DNA from: Muribaculaceae bacterium
Lineage (GTDB): Bacteria > Bacillota > Clostridia > Lachnospirales > Lachnospiraceae
Direction of reading: 5' to 3'
Assembly (NCBI GenBank): GCA_023666425.1
Contig: JAMPCA010000006.1
Location: 44,411-108,410, forward strand
DNA: 64,000 nt
The first letter of the stretch is position 1. The number at the start of each line of letters is the position of its first letter. Below, piece by piece: positions 1 to 7,419 of the stretch. The notes under the pieces are model-generated. The model had not been told where the DNA came from, made no database searches, and saw only the letters and a list, made by a program, of their open reading frames with translations. Both the position numbers and the translations under genes were made by a program.

Positions 1-498
1 GCAAAGGCTGTTTTCAATGTGGACAATTATAAGGAATATCTGTCTCTGCAATGTGATTCCGCTCTGCGCAATATCGTCCGCATCTATCCTTACGATGTGG
101 CGACAAACGTGGACACCACCGGAGACGGGCAGGCGGACGAGGGAAGCCTGCGTGGTTCTGCGGAGGTTGTGGCTGAGCGCATCAAGCAGGAGATTCAGAA
201 TAAAGTGAGCGATGCGGGACTGGAAATTATCGAGGCGCGCATCACCTATCTGGCATATGCGCCGGAGATTGCCTCCGTTATGCTGCAGCGTCAGCAGGCT
301 TCGGCAATTATTGACGCCCGGAAAATGATTGTGGACGGCGCAGTGGGCATGGTAGAAATGGCTTTAGAGCGACTGAATGAAAAGCAGCTCGTGGAGCTGG
401 ATGAGGAGCGTAAAGCCGCAATGGTTTCCAATCTGCTGGTAGTCCTCTGCGGCAATCACGACGCCCAGCCGGTCGTGAATTCCGGGAGTCTGTACTGA
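1..498 (+). CDS. SPFH/Band 7 domain protein, C-terminal part (5' end outside window)
   Basis: The frame is open from base 1, so the gene begins upstream; the GTG at 19 is internal. The visible 165 residues show the end of an SPFH domain ([17 protein letters not shown], then [19 protein letters not shown]) followed by a charged helix with [16 protein letters not shown], typical of the SPFH coiled region, and a short tail ending [12 protein letters not shown] proteins oligomerise at membranes as scaffolds. The stop TGA overlaps the ATG of the following ribbon-helix-helix gene (TGATG), so the two are translationally coupled. The family call is firm; a specific role is not visible. Confidence 0.85.
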   Translation, partial: AKAVFNVDNYKEYLSLQCDSALRNIVRIYPYDVATNVDTTGDGQADEGSLRGSAEVVAERIKQEIQNKVSDAGLEIIEARITYLAYAPEIASVMLQRQQASAIIDARKMIVDGAVGMVEMALERLNEKQLVELDEERKAAMVSNLLVVLCGNHDAQPVVNSGSLY

Positions 499-695
499 TG
501 GCCGCTAAAAAGCAGGTTCCCCTCCGGCTGTCGGAAAAGCTGTACGCAGATATCGCCGCATGGGCGGAGGACGATTTCCGCTCTGTCAACGGACAGATCG
601 AGTATCTGCTGTCCGAATGCGTCCGGCAACGGAAAAAGGACGGGAAATATGTGTCCGAGCGGCTCGACGAGCCGCCGGAGCTGGATCTGCATTAA
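498..695 (+). CDS. Arc-like ribbon-helix-helix protein, partner of the SPFH gene
   Basis: This 65-aa protein opens with KKQVPLRLSEKLYADIAAWA and continues VNGQIEYLLSECVRQRKK, the strand-helix-helix pattern of Arc/MetJ-type DNA-binding proteins. Its ATG overlaps the stop of the SPFH gene by one base. The final 15 residues are acidic (ERLDEPPELD). The pairing with an SPFH gene suggests co-function; it may regulate the operon or bind the SPFH protein. Which of these applies is not decidable from sequence. Confidence 0.7.
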   Translation: MAAKKQVPLRLSEKLYADIAAWAEDDFRSVNGQIEYLLSECVRQRKKDGKYVSERLDEPPELDLH

Positions 696-719
696 GCAAT
701 ATAGTGGTACGTTTTCCCT

Positions 720-764
720 ACTCCGATGAAAAATGTTATCAAATTTCATCGGAGTTCTATTTTA
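720..764 (+). terminator. Terminator after the SPFH/ribbon-helix-helix pair
   Basis: A perfect 12-bp stem (720-731 with 744-755, ACTCCGATGAAA pairing with TTTCATCGGAGT) sits 25 bases after the stop at 695 and is followed by TCTATTTTATGG, a U-rich tail on the plus strand. Confidence 0.65.
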
Positions 765-816
765 TGGTACCGTTTTGGCACCGCTTACGACATTTTCACT
801 GTTGCAAAATTTCAAA

Positions 817-846
817 AAGGGCTTCCCGATTTCTCGGAAAGCCCCA
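817..846 (-). terminator. Minus-strand terminator
   Basis: On the minus strand a GGGGCTTTCCGA/TCGGGAAGCCC hairpin is followed by TTTTTG, a classical intrinsic terminator. It lies just beyond the stop at 868 of a short orphan reading frame and may now end transcripts from the AlbA-2 gene. Confidence 0.65.
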
Positions 847-867
847 TAAAATCTAGCTTTTCACTAA

Positions 868-999
868 TTACTCAACAATCGTAGCAACCCTTCCAGACCC
901 TACTATGCTGACACTCTCACGGATTAGGTTGGGAGAACCCTTTGTAACAAATGGCGTGTTTTTATAATATAAAATATAGATCGTATTCTTTTTGGGATA
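868..999 (-). pseudogene. Possible 3' remnant of a lost gene (43 codons, no start)
   Basis: On the minus strand an open stretch after a TGA at 1000-1002 encodes 43 residues ending GSPNLIRESVSIVGSGRVAT then IVE and TAA. It has no plausible start or ribosome binding site, but is followed at once by an intrinsic terminator at 846-817, as a genuine gene end would be. I do not recognise the protein. It may be the tail of a gene cut off by the same events that truncated the restriction enzyme further upstream. It could also be chance. Confidence 0.3.
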
Positions 1000-1010
1000 T
1001 CATTCCTTCT

Positions 1011-1063
1011 TTTTGGGTAGTTTGGGGTAATTATCGGGTATTACTACCCAAAACTACCCAAAA
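1011..1063. repeat. Imperfect long inverted repeat at the end of the AlbA-2 gene
   Basis: The left arm 1011-1030 (TTTTGGGTAGTTTGGGGTAA) pairs with the right arm 1041-1063, with one mismatch and a 2-base slip. It ends three bases before the AlbA-2 gene's stop codon. No T-run follows on either strand, so it is not a standard terminator. Within each arm the GGGTAGTTT(T)GGGTA pattern is itself a direct repeat. Confidence 0.6.
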
Positions 1064-1065
1064 GG

Positions 1066-2466
1066 TCATTTTACTCTCCAATAACCTCCACGAGGAGTTC
1101 CTATATGCTCAATCAATCCCTTGTTTTTCAACTTTTTCAAATGATATTTTACCCCATCTTCCGAAATCATTAACATCTTTGATAATTCTTTCCTTGAAAT
1201 TTTAGGATTTTTACGCAGAGCATTGAGAAACACCTCTTCCGTATGTTGAACAAATTCTTCAACTCTTTGAGCCGTCTCGTCCCCTTCATATCCACTCTTC
1301 ATATCATTCCCATAATTCAGATTTTTCAATATAACCGTAAATTCAACTCGGGACGAGATAAATTGCGGCATCTTGCTTTCATCATAGTTATTTGCATTTT
1401 TGTATGCATTTATTATTTTTGTAAGTCCGCTGCCTTTACGTTCCATATATCCCAACCGCTGAAATACATCTGCCAAAATAGGATTTCTTCTCGTTGACGG
1501 AATCGCATCAATGATACGGTCCTGTACCAGAGTGCCATCCATCATTCCTCCAGGCGAATATATCACCATACGATCATCAAACATGTCTATATGAACTTCG
1601 CTGCCATTGACAAGATAATCCCGATGTACCAATGCATTGACCAAGGCTTCAAAATAACTTCGTTCGCAATATTCCGGCATATCAATTCTTGAATCAGCTG
1701 TCTTTTTCCACATAGTTTTCATGTTTCGTTTTATAAATGCAGTTCCTTCATTCAAAAGACTGATCAAGCTGCCTGAATATTCCGCATCATCAATCGCATC
1801 AACCACACCACCACCTTTATCCAAGCCGTTCCATCTGGTACAGAAAACTCTCGACCACCTGATAGGCGAGTTATCCGCCATCAACGCGCCTGCATTTGTC
1901 AATTTTCCTTTATCATCCACTAAACCAAATGATATCAATTTTTTATCATCCAAACTTTCTCCTGTCCATGATTTATACCTTTCGCGCAATTTACTAAATG
2001 CATAATCCGATACTCTATAAATTGTACTCAATGCATCATAAGAAAAATTCTTTCCACGCAATACAAGCCTCTTCAATTCTGTTGCATCCGCTTTTACACT
2101 CTCGTTCCCCAAACGGACATACGCTTCCATGACTCCATCTGCCGAATAATAATACGGAGTTTCCTCCCCCTGTCGAATGCTTAACAAAATTAAAGTCTTA
2201 TTATCTTCAGTTCTGAAAAAACTAAGATGAAATTCTGGAATCGGATCAAGACGTGTCTTTATTTGTTCACTAATAATCTCCGCATCCTTTTCAGCATCAG
2301 AAAGACCTATTATTTCATTATCATTCGATATGCCAAAAATCAACATACCGCCTGCTCCATTAGCAAAAGCACTAACACTTTTGCACCAACTTTTTGGTTT
2401 CTTTACTTCTAGCGCAACCTTTTTATCATAATCTGTAGCCTCGCCAATAATCTCTTTAGGATTCAT
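1066..2466 (-). CDS. AlbA-2 / HATPase_c_4 domain regulator with C-terminal winged helix
   Basis: The 466-aa protein starts at the ATG at 2466, which has GGAGGTGG 4-11 bases upstream; a longer frame to 2502 lacks such a site. Residues 1-130 carry the Schlafen-like AlbA-2 domain (LEVKKPKSWCKSVSAFANG, then GGMLIFGISND). Around residue 270 is EALVNALVHRDY with IYSPGGM downstream, the N and G boxes of HATPase_c_4. The last 60 residues form a winged helix (SRKELSKMLMISEDGVKYHL). Such proteins are usually annotated as putative DNA-binding transcriptional regulators and some sit in defence islands. It is the only intact gene in this decayed AT-rich patch. Confidence 0.8.
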   Translation of the reverse strand: MNPKEIIGEATDYDKKVALEVKKPKSWCKSVSAFANGAGGMLIFGISNDNEIIGLSDAEKDAEIISEQIKTRLDPIPEFHLSFFRTEDNKTLILLSIRQGEETPYYYSADGVMEAYVRLGNESVKADATELKRLVLRGKNFSYDALSTIYRVSDYAFSKLRERYKSWTGESLDDKKLISFGLVDDKGKLTNAGALMADNSPIRWSRVFCTRWNGLDKGGGVVDAIDDAEYSGSLISLLNEGTAFIKRNMKTMWKKTADSRIDMPEYCERSYFEALVNALVHRDYLVNGSEVHIDMFDDRMVIYSPGGMMDGTLVQDRIIDAIPSTRRNPILADVFQRLGYMERKGSGLTKIINAYKNANNYDESKMPQFISSRVEFTVILKNLNYGNDMKSGYEGDETAQRVEEFVQHTEEVFLNALRKNPKISRKELSKMLMISEDGVKYHLKKLKNKGLIEHIGTPRGGYWRVK

Positions 2467-2522
2467 CCTGCCACCTCCGTTGCATCCTTTAAAGCCCCTC
2501 ACTGTTCCTCTGCACTTTTCAT

Positions 2523-2720
2523 TCAGATTACTGCCAATCTGTCTCTTTCTGTAAAACGAGATAAATAAATCAACATCAATGAAGACTGGTCAAAAAAATC
2601 TGCCACTATTGACCTATAGACAAACTCTATTGTTCCACATGCTTTTATTAATGCATAATTTGTTAAATATAATTTTGCTTTATCAAGTGGGGGCAATTTG
2701 CACTTCCTGAAAAGAGTCAA
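2523..2720 (-). pseudogene. HEPN-like protein fragment
   Basis: A 65-residue frame reads LDKAKLYLTNYALIKACGTI then EFVYRSIVADFFDQ, resembling the first helices of HEPN-type proteins that follow restriction genes in related genomes. It breaks off after about 60 residues and its first ten codons overlap, in another frame, the tail of the restriction-enzyme remnant. There is no good ribosome binding site. I read it as a truncated gene fused to the deletion scar. Family assignment is tentative. Confidence 0.35.
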
Positions 2721-3303
2721 ACAATGACATCTGGTGGTATTCTTCCTTTAAAACCCCCATAGGTACAGTTCCTTTCAATCCGTCCATCTGCCAAATATTC
2801 CAGCTTATAATATTAGCAATTTTTCGAAGTTCCGTCTTCTCTGGTTGCCTATGCCATTATGGTGCTTCTCCACAGGTAATTTCCAATCGTCTTGAATCTA
2901 TATATTCTTTCCAGGACTTTCCATCGGGGATCTTTATCTTTTCATCTATAGGAATCCATTCATGTTCAGCCTGTCGGTTAAAAACATCTTTGTAACCGAA
3001 CCATTCTTCATCGCAAAAATTATTCATTTTATTACAGATCCAGGCTGGAGTAAACACTTCTGCGCTCTTTCTTGTACGCTGCGTTTGTTTCTCCATATCT
3101 TTCGATATTCGCGGCTGAATCATTCTATAATTCATATTTTTTAGCTGATTCTCTGTTATCTGACTTTTATCTGTGTATGCCTCTCCAAAAGACGCATAAG
3201 AATCGGTCGCCCATATAATATTCTTTTTTGTCGTCTTGTCCTGCAAAAGTATTCTTAATGCGGTCTGCACTGGATATGAACCCATCCGGATTAAATTTTC
3301 CAA
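2683..3303 (-). pseudogene. Type II/IIG restriction-methylase remnant with large internal deletion
   Basis: The 5' part (3303-2857, TTG start behind AGGAAGAGG) encodes about 148 residues typical of Eco57I/TaqI-like restriction-methylases (AEVFTPAWICNKMNNFCDEE, then DGKSWKEYIDSRRLEITCGE) and hits TAA at 2859-2857. In the same frame past the stop (2856-2683) the sequence resumes with RQPEKTELRKIANIISWNIW then QMDGLKG and QMSLFDSF, the C-terminus of the same family. The whole catalytic middle, including the NPPY-type methylase motif, is missing. This is therefore an in-frame internal deletion with a stop at the junction. Confidence 0.75.
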
Positions 3304-3448
3304 TCCATTTGCCTCTTCCTATATTTTCCACTCTGCTTTTTTATTTTATTATGCAGTATTTTTATTGAAAAAGCAATAAATTTCATGAAATCGGAGCTTG
3401 GAGGCAAAACGTGACCGGGAGAATAGAAGCGAAGGCAGACGCGCTTCC

Positions 3449-4252
3449 TTACTTTGCAGGAGCTACGACCACCTGTGCATTTTTACAGTAAGGATTCGTG
3501 CACTCCATCGCTTCTAATACCTCACCCGTCAGCGACATACCGTTCCAGACCACGTCCAGATTCTTTTCCTCCAGCTCCATGGCCTTTGCATCCCATTCAA
3601 TCTCTACAAACTGCACTTCTACACCCAGCTTTTGTGCAACCTTGCGCGCCATGTCCGCATCAAAGCCAACCCACTCGCCGGAGCCGTCCTGGTAATCCAT
3701 GGGGGCAAAATCCGTAATCCCCACGATCAGCGTACCCTTGTCCTGAATGTACGCCACGTCGCTGTCAGCACCCGGCGTATATTCCGCCTCCTTTTGCGCA
3801 AGCAGCGCCTCCTGCAGGCCGTACTTCTCTGCCAGCGCCTCCATGGAGCCGTCGCTGTAGCTCTCATAGAACACCGCATTGATATAGGAGGCAAGATCGG
3901 AACCCTTTCTGCATCCCACACCATACTTTTCCGTAGTCAGCTCGTCCGTACAGATCATATCGGGATAACTTTTCCCCTCTCCAACCATGGCTCCCGCCAT
4001 CAAAAGGTCGATAATCGCCGCGTCCGACGTCCCTGACGCCACCTCCATCAGCGCATCCGCCTGCGAGTCCACAGAATTGTATAAAACGCTCTTCGCTTTC
4101 GCCGCCTCTTCTCCCGCAGAGCCTGCCTCCACCGCATACACCAGCTCCGCGTCCGATTTCGTCCCCCGGCCGGAGCCATCCCCGCAGCCACTTAAGGTAA
4201 AGCCAAGAACCAGTATTCCCGCCAGCACCAGTGCCGTTTTCTTTTTCATCAT
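3449..4252 (-). CDS. Amino-acid-type substrate-binding lipoprotein, apparently circularly permuted
   Basis: The 267-aa product starts at ATG 4252 with GGAGG five to six bases upstream, and has a lipoprotein signal with lipobox LSGC (Cys23). Family PBP2 proteins normally begin with the YIQ-KGTLVVGITDF lobe and continue into the VEAGSAGE lobe. Here the order is reversed: VEAGSAGEE lies at 41-49 and runs to the normal C-terminus (EKYGLQEALLAQ, about 142-152), then comes DVAYIQDKGTLIVGITDF (165-182) and the protein ends CKNAQVVVAPAK, exactly where the second lobe would normally start. All segments of one binding domain are present once. No permease or ATPase gene adjoins it. Confidence 0.8.
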   Translation of the reverse strand: MMKKKTALVLAGILVLGFTLSGCGDGSGRGTKSDAELVYAVEAGSAGEEAAKAKSVLYNSVDSQADALMEVASGTSDAAIIDLLMAGAMVGEGKSYPDMICTDELTTEKYGVGCRKGSDLASYINAVFYESYSDGSMEALAEKYGLQEALLAQKEAEYTPGADSDVAYIQDKGTLIVGITDFAPMDYQDGSGEWVGFDADMARKVAQKLGVEVQFVEIEWDAKAMELEEKNLDVVWNGMSLTGEVLEAMECTNPYCKNAQVVVAPAK

Positions 4253-4380
4253 CTTATCCTCCATCCGTTATTACGTCCTCACCCCAAATAGAATACCGTA
4301 TTTGTATTTTAATAGGATACCATAATCACAGCCATATTTCTATCAAATTTTGATTTCATTTTCACTTTTTGATTTCTTTT

Positions 4381-4503
4381 CATTTCATTTGACTTCTTTT
4401 GCATTCTTTTTCACTTTTTTTCATTTCATTTGACTTCTTTTTAACTTCTTTTCACTTCTTTTCATTTCATTTGACTTCTTTTTTATTTCATTTGACTTCT
4501 TTT
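4381..4503. repeat. T-rich repeat array, four copies of a -35-containing unit
   Basis: The 20-mer CATTTCATTTGACTTCTTTT recurs at 4381, 4422 and 4463, with a fourth copy lacking its first C at 4485. The TTGACT cores are at 4389, 4430, 4471 and 4492, that is 41, 41 and 21 bases apart. This low-complexity stretch fills most of the 318-base gap between the binding-protein gene and the radical SAM gene. No other gene is visible in the gap. Confidence 0.75.
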
Positions 4504-4520
4504 TTATTTCTTGGGATAAT
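4492..4520 (+). promoter_or_regulatory. Probable sigma-A promoter of the radical SAM gene
   Basis: TTGACT (4492-4497) is followed after 17 bases by GATAAT (4515-4520), about 50 bases before the start codon. The -35 box is supplied by the last copy of the T-rich repeat array. Confidence 0.6.
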
Positions 4521-4569
4521 ATTTAAATGATTGACGAATTATTATAAAAATTACAAGGAGACTCTGCCT

Positions 4570-5457
4570 ATGAAAATCTACACGCTGAACCAATACCTCC
4601 GGGACACCTTTGGCGAAAAAGTATACAAGCTGGCAATAGACAGGGGATTTACCTGCCCGAACCGGGACGGCACGCTGGACACCAGAGGCTGTATCTTCTG
4701 CTCCGGCGCGGGCTCCGGTGAATTTTCCGGCGACCGGACAAAGAGCATCTCAGAGCAGCTTGCACTCGGGAAAAACCGGGTGGCAAACAAACTCCGGGAC
4801 GGAAAATACATCGCCTATTTTCAGGCATTCACGAACACCTACGCCCCCATTGAGCGGCTTGATACGCTCTACGGAGAGGCTCTTAAGCACAAGGACGTCG
4901 TCGCGCTCTCCGTTGCCACAAGGCCGGACTGTCTGTCGGAGGACGTCGTTGCCCTGCTCGCCGAAAAGAACCGCCAAAAGCCCGTCTGGGTAGAGCTGGG
5001 ACTGCAGACAATCCACGAAGAGACCGCCGCGTATATCCGCCGGGGCTATCCTCTTTCCGTCTTTGACGACGCTGTGCGCCGCCTAAAGGCCAGCGGCCTG
5101 CAGGTTATCGTCCATGTAATTCTGGGGCTCCCCTATGAGACAGAGACGCAGATGAAACAGACGGTTTCCTATGTGGGAAAAAGCGGGGCGGACGGCATTA
5201 AGCTCCAGCTCCTTCACGTTATCCGGGGAACCGACTTAGAGCGGGAATACCGGCTGGGGCGCTTTCAGACCCTCTCCCTCGAAGAATATGTCCGGCTCGT
5301 GGCTGACTGCCTTGCCCTGCTTCCGGAGGATATGGTCATTCACCGCATGACCGGTGACGGAGACCGGCGCACGCTGGTTGCGCCACTCTGGAGCACGGAC
5401 AAAAAGCGGGTGCTCAACGCCTTGCACCGCGCTATTGCGGAGAAGGAAAGTGTGTAG
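4570..5457 (+). CDS. TIGR01212 family radical SAM protein (YhcC-like)
   Basis: The 295-aa protein starts at ATG 4570, ten bases after AAGGAG; an upstream in-frame ATG at 4531 has no site. The N-terminal sequence YKLAIDRGFTCPNRDGT and TRGCIFCSGAGSG gives cluster cysteines Cys29, Cys41 and Cys44, the family's C-x11-C-x2-C arrangement. The TIM-barrel continues with ALSVATRPDCL and VELGLQTIHEETA and ends in VIHRMTGDGDR. Length matches the family. The substrate of this family is not established; it is a single-gene unit with its own promoter and terminator. Confidence 0.9.
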   Translation: MKIYTLNQYLRDTFGEKVYKLAIDRGFTCPNRDGTLDTRGCIFCSGAGSGEFSGDRTKSISEQLALGKNRVANKLRDGKYIAYFQAFTNTYAPIERLDTLYGEALKHKDVVALSVATRPDCLSEDVVALLAEKNRQKPVWVELGLQTIHEETAAYIRRGYPLSVFDDAVRRLKASGLQVIVHVILGLPYETETQMKQTVSYVGKSGADGIKLQLLHVIRGTDLEREYRLGRFQTLSLEEYVRLVADCLALLPEDMVIHRMTGDGDRRTLVAPLWSTDKKRVLNALHRAIAEKESV

Positions 5458-5495
5458 GATTACCTTTTCTTTCAAACTGCTCCTACGCATTTTTG
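5451..5495 (+). terminator. Terminator of the radical SAM gene
   Basis: TGTGTAGGA (5451-5459), overlapping the stop codon, pairs with TCCTACGCA (5481-5489, one G-U pair) and is followed by TTTTTG. Confidence 0.6.
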
Positions 5496-5515
5496 TCTGA
5501 AAGATATTTATATGC

Positions 5516-6385
5516 CTAATCTTTCGGAAATTCTATTACAGCTCCCAAATCGGAGCTTTTTATCCATCCCTCTTTACCTATACTGTGGTCTACTACTTGG
5601 ATATAAAGTACGCTCTTTATAAAACAAAATCTTTGCCAGTGTAGCATATCTCCTTTTTTGGCTGTAAACGCTTTTGTTTTTCCTCCTGCTTTGCTATAGA
5701 ATGTTGTCTTTTTCTTTATGGTGCTGCTCCCAAAATAATCCTTCCCGAAACCGGCTCGAATCCCCCATACTGCACCGCTTAATGTTTTTGAGCAACTTTT
5801 CAGCTTACCATTTTTTAGCTTTAACTCACAATTTCCATAAAATTGACCAATTCCTTTTGCCTCTCCCCAAATGGGAAAATATATTGTTTTATCTCCATAT
5901 GTATGCACTCCCCCTTCTTTACAATCATAATAATCTAGTTCAATTCCACTATTACACGCGTCAATCAATTCTGTCGCATCCTGAACCTCCTGAAACTCTC
6001 CAGACTTATATTTACAGTAATACAAATCTGATCCCTTTGCAAAGTCTCCCACAACCACGAAGATATCCTGCGATTTATCAGAGATATCCATATCCGTTAT
6101 AAAAACTGCCCCCTCTATTTCATCTCCTCTCTCATTTAAATACCTCCACACATTCTCCCCATCTATATATAAGTCAAAATATTGTCCTGAGATGGTATAC
6201 TTAATCTTCTCCTTTTTACCAACCCCGTCAAGCTGTACAGATACGGTCTTCTTGGGACTATCAACTATATATAGTTTTGATTCCTTTGCCCCACAAACCC
6301 TTGTTGGCATACTTGTGAAAACTGTTAATGTAAGACACATCGCCATAATTGCAGCAACCAGTTTACTTTTTCTTCTTATTCTCAT
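5516..6385 (-). CDS. Secreted protein with C-terminal SH3-like domain
   Basis: Start at ATG 6385 is set by AGGAGGA at 6391-6397. The 289-aa product has a basic N-terminus and a signal peptide ending near RVCGA. The middle (residues about 40-200) is a beta-rich region of unknown family. The end (FYSKAGGKTKAFTAKKGD, then YIQVVD and GKEGWIKSSD) looks like a bacterial SH3 repeat, which often binds cell wall. It is a paralogue of the gene just upstream at 6399-7334: both share the order signal peptide, beta-rich region, YTKA-KTKAF-AKKGD, GWIK. Thirteen bases separate the two genes, so they form an operon. Function unknown. Confidence 0.75.
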   Translation of the reverse strand: MRIRRKSKLVAAIMAMCLTLTVFTSMPTRVCGAKESKLYIVDSPKKTVSVQLDGVGKKEKIKYTISGQYFDLYIDGENVWRYLNERGDEIEGAVFITDMDISDKSQDIFVVVGDFAKGSDLYYCKYKSGEFQEVQDATELIDACNSGIELDYYDCKEGGVHTYGDKTIYFPIWGEAKGIGQFYGNCELKLKNGKLKSCSKTLSGAVWGIRAGFGKDYFGSSTIKKKTTFYSKAGGKTKAFTAKKGDMLHWQRFCFIKSVLYIQVVDHSIGKEGWIKSSDLGAVIEFPKD

Positions 6386-6398
6386 ATGAGTCCTCCTA

Positions 6399-7334
6399 TT
6401 ATGCATGAAGTGTACCGTATCCCCACGTTGAAAATACACTTTCATCCGAATCCTTAATCCAGCCGGTTTTTCCCTTACTATTTTCCACCTGAATATACAA
6501 AGAATGATTCACATACTTATATTTTAGTACTTCAACTGTATCACCCTTCTTTGCACTAAACGCCTTTGTTGTTCCGTTCGCCTTTGTATAAAATGTTTTA
6601 GCGACCTGTAATTCTCCCGGTGTCGTAATTTCATTAATCTCACCTTGAATTGTGCTGCTTCCTGCAAATTTTTTATTTTTATATTTCAAAGTATAAGTTC
6701 CATGAAAATAGCCAAGTTGATTTGACATTCCACAAATACTGACATTCAATTTGTTATCTCCTCTGGTAAACAACAAATTTTGCAAGCCATACACCGTATG
6801 ATATGGCCCCCATTCGTTACTCTTTGCCAAATCAGTCAGTTCACTATCCAAATATGATTTTAAATCCTGCCTTTTTACTATTGAACCACTTTCATAAGTA
6901 CAGTAATCTATAACAAGAAGATCACCCGCATATTCATATTCTGATATTGCCACAAAAATATCTTTTGCTTTTTTAGTTTTATCCATATTGGTAACATAGA
7001 CCTCGCCAATTGCAGGATTATCGCTTGTATCAATTTTGCATTCGTACACCTTGCTGTCATCAATATAAATGTAAAGAGTATTATGATACGTTGGCTTTTT
7101 CCAACTATTTAGATTAACTGTATCTTCTTCTGATAGCAGCTCAACGCGTACACTTTTTTCTCCTTTTTCCCCATTGAATCTAACCATTTGTGATTGCCCC
7201 GCTGTAATAAGATAACTAATCGGAACTGATTTCGCTTGTAATGTTTCTGGCATAAATATCACCGAACAAATAAAAGATAGCATTAAAAGAAATGATATTC
7301 CCTTTGCCTTAAATGTTTCTAAAAAAATTTTCAT
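6399..7334 (-). CDS. Secreted protein with C-terminal SH3-like domain (paralogue)
   Basis: The 311-aa product starts at 7334 behind GGAGGAATAATAG. A signal peptide ends near TLQAKS. A beta-rich middle contains IGEVYVTNMDKTKKAKDIFV, closely matching IEGAVFITDMDISDKSQDIF of the downstream paralogue. The C-terminus FYTKANGTTKAFSAKKGD followed by YIQVENSKGKTGWIKDSD is the SH3-like part. No catalytic motif is visible; a wall-associated role is inferred from the SH3-like end only. Confidence 0.75.
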   Translation of the reverse strand: MKIFLETFKAKGISFLLMLSFICSVIFMPETLQAKSVPISYLITAGQSQMVRFNGEKGEKSVRVELLSEEDTVNLNSWKKPTYHNTLYIYIDDSKVYECKIDTSDNPAIGEVYVTNMDKTKKAKDIFVAISEYEYAGDLLVIDYCTYESGSIVKRQDLKSYLDSELTDLAKSNEWGPYHTVYGLQNLLFTRGDNKLNVSICGMSNQLGYFHGTYTLKYKNKKFAGSSTIQGEINEITTPGELQVAKTFYTKANGTTKAFSAKKGDTVEVLKYKYVNHSLYIQVENSKGKTGWIKDSDESVFSTWGYGTLHA

Positions 7335-7419
7335 CTATTATTCCTCCATAAAATTGTGTAATCTCTCAGAATCCCTAAAACAGTCAATAGCAAGTATTCT
7401 CTTTTCCTTACATATTTGT

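Noticed and set aside
1000..4570. Integrated mobile element around the decayed accessory patch
   Set aside because: No transposase, integrase, terminal inverted repeats or target duplications were found; deletion scars are a better explanation.
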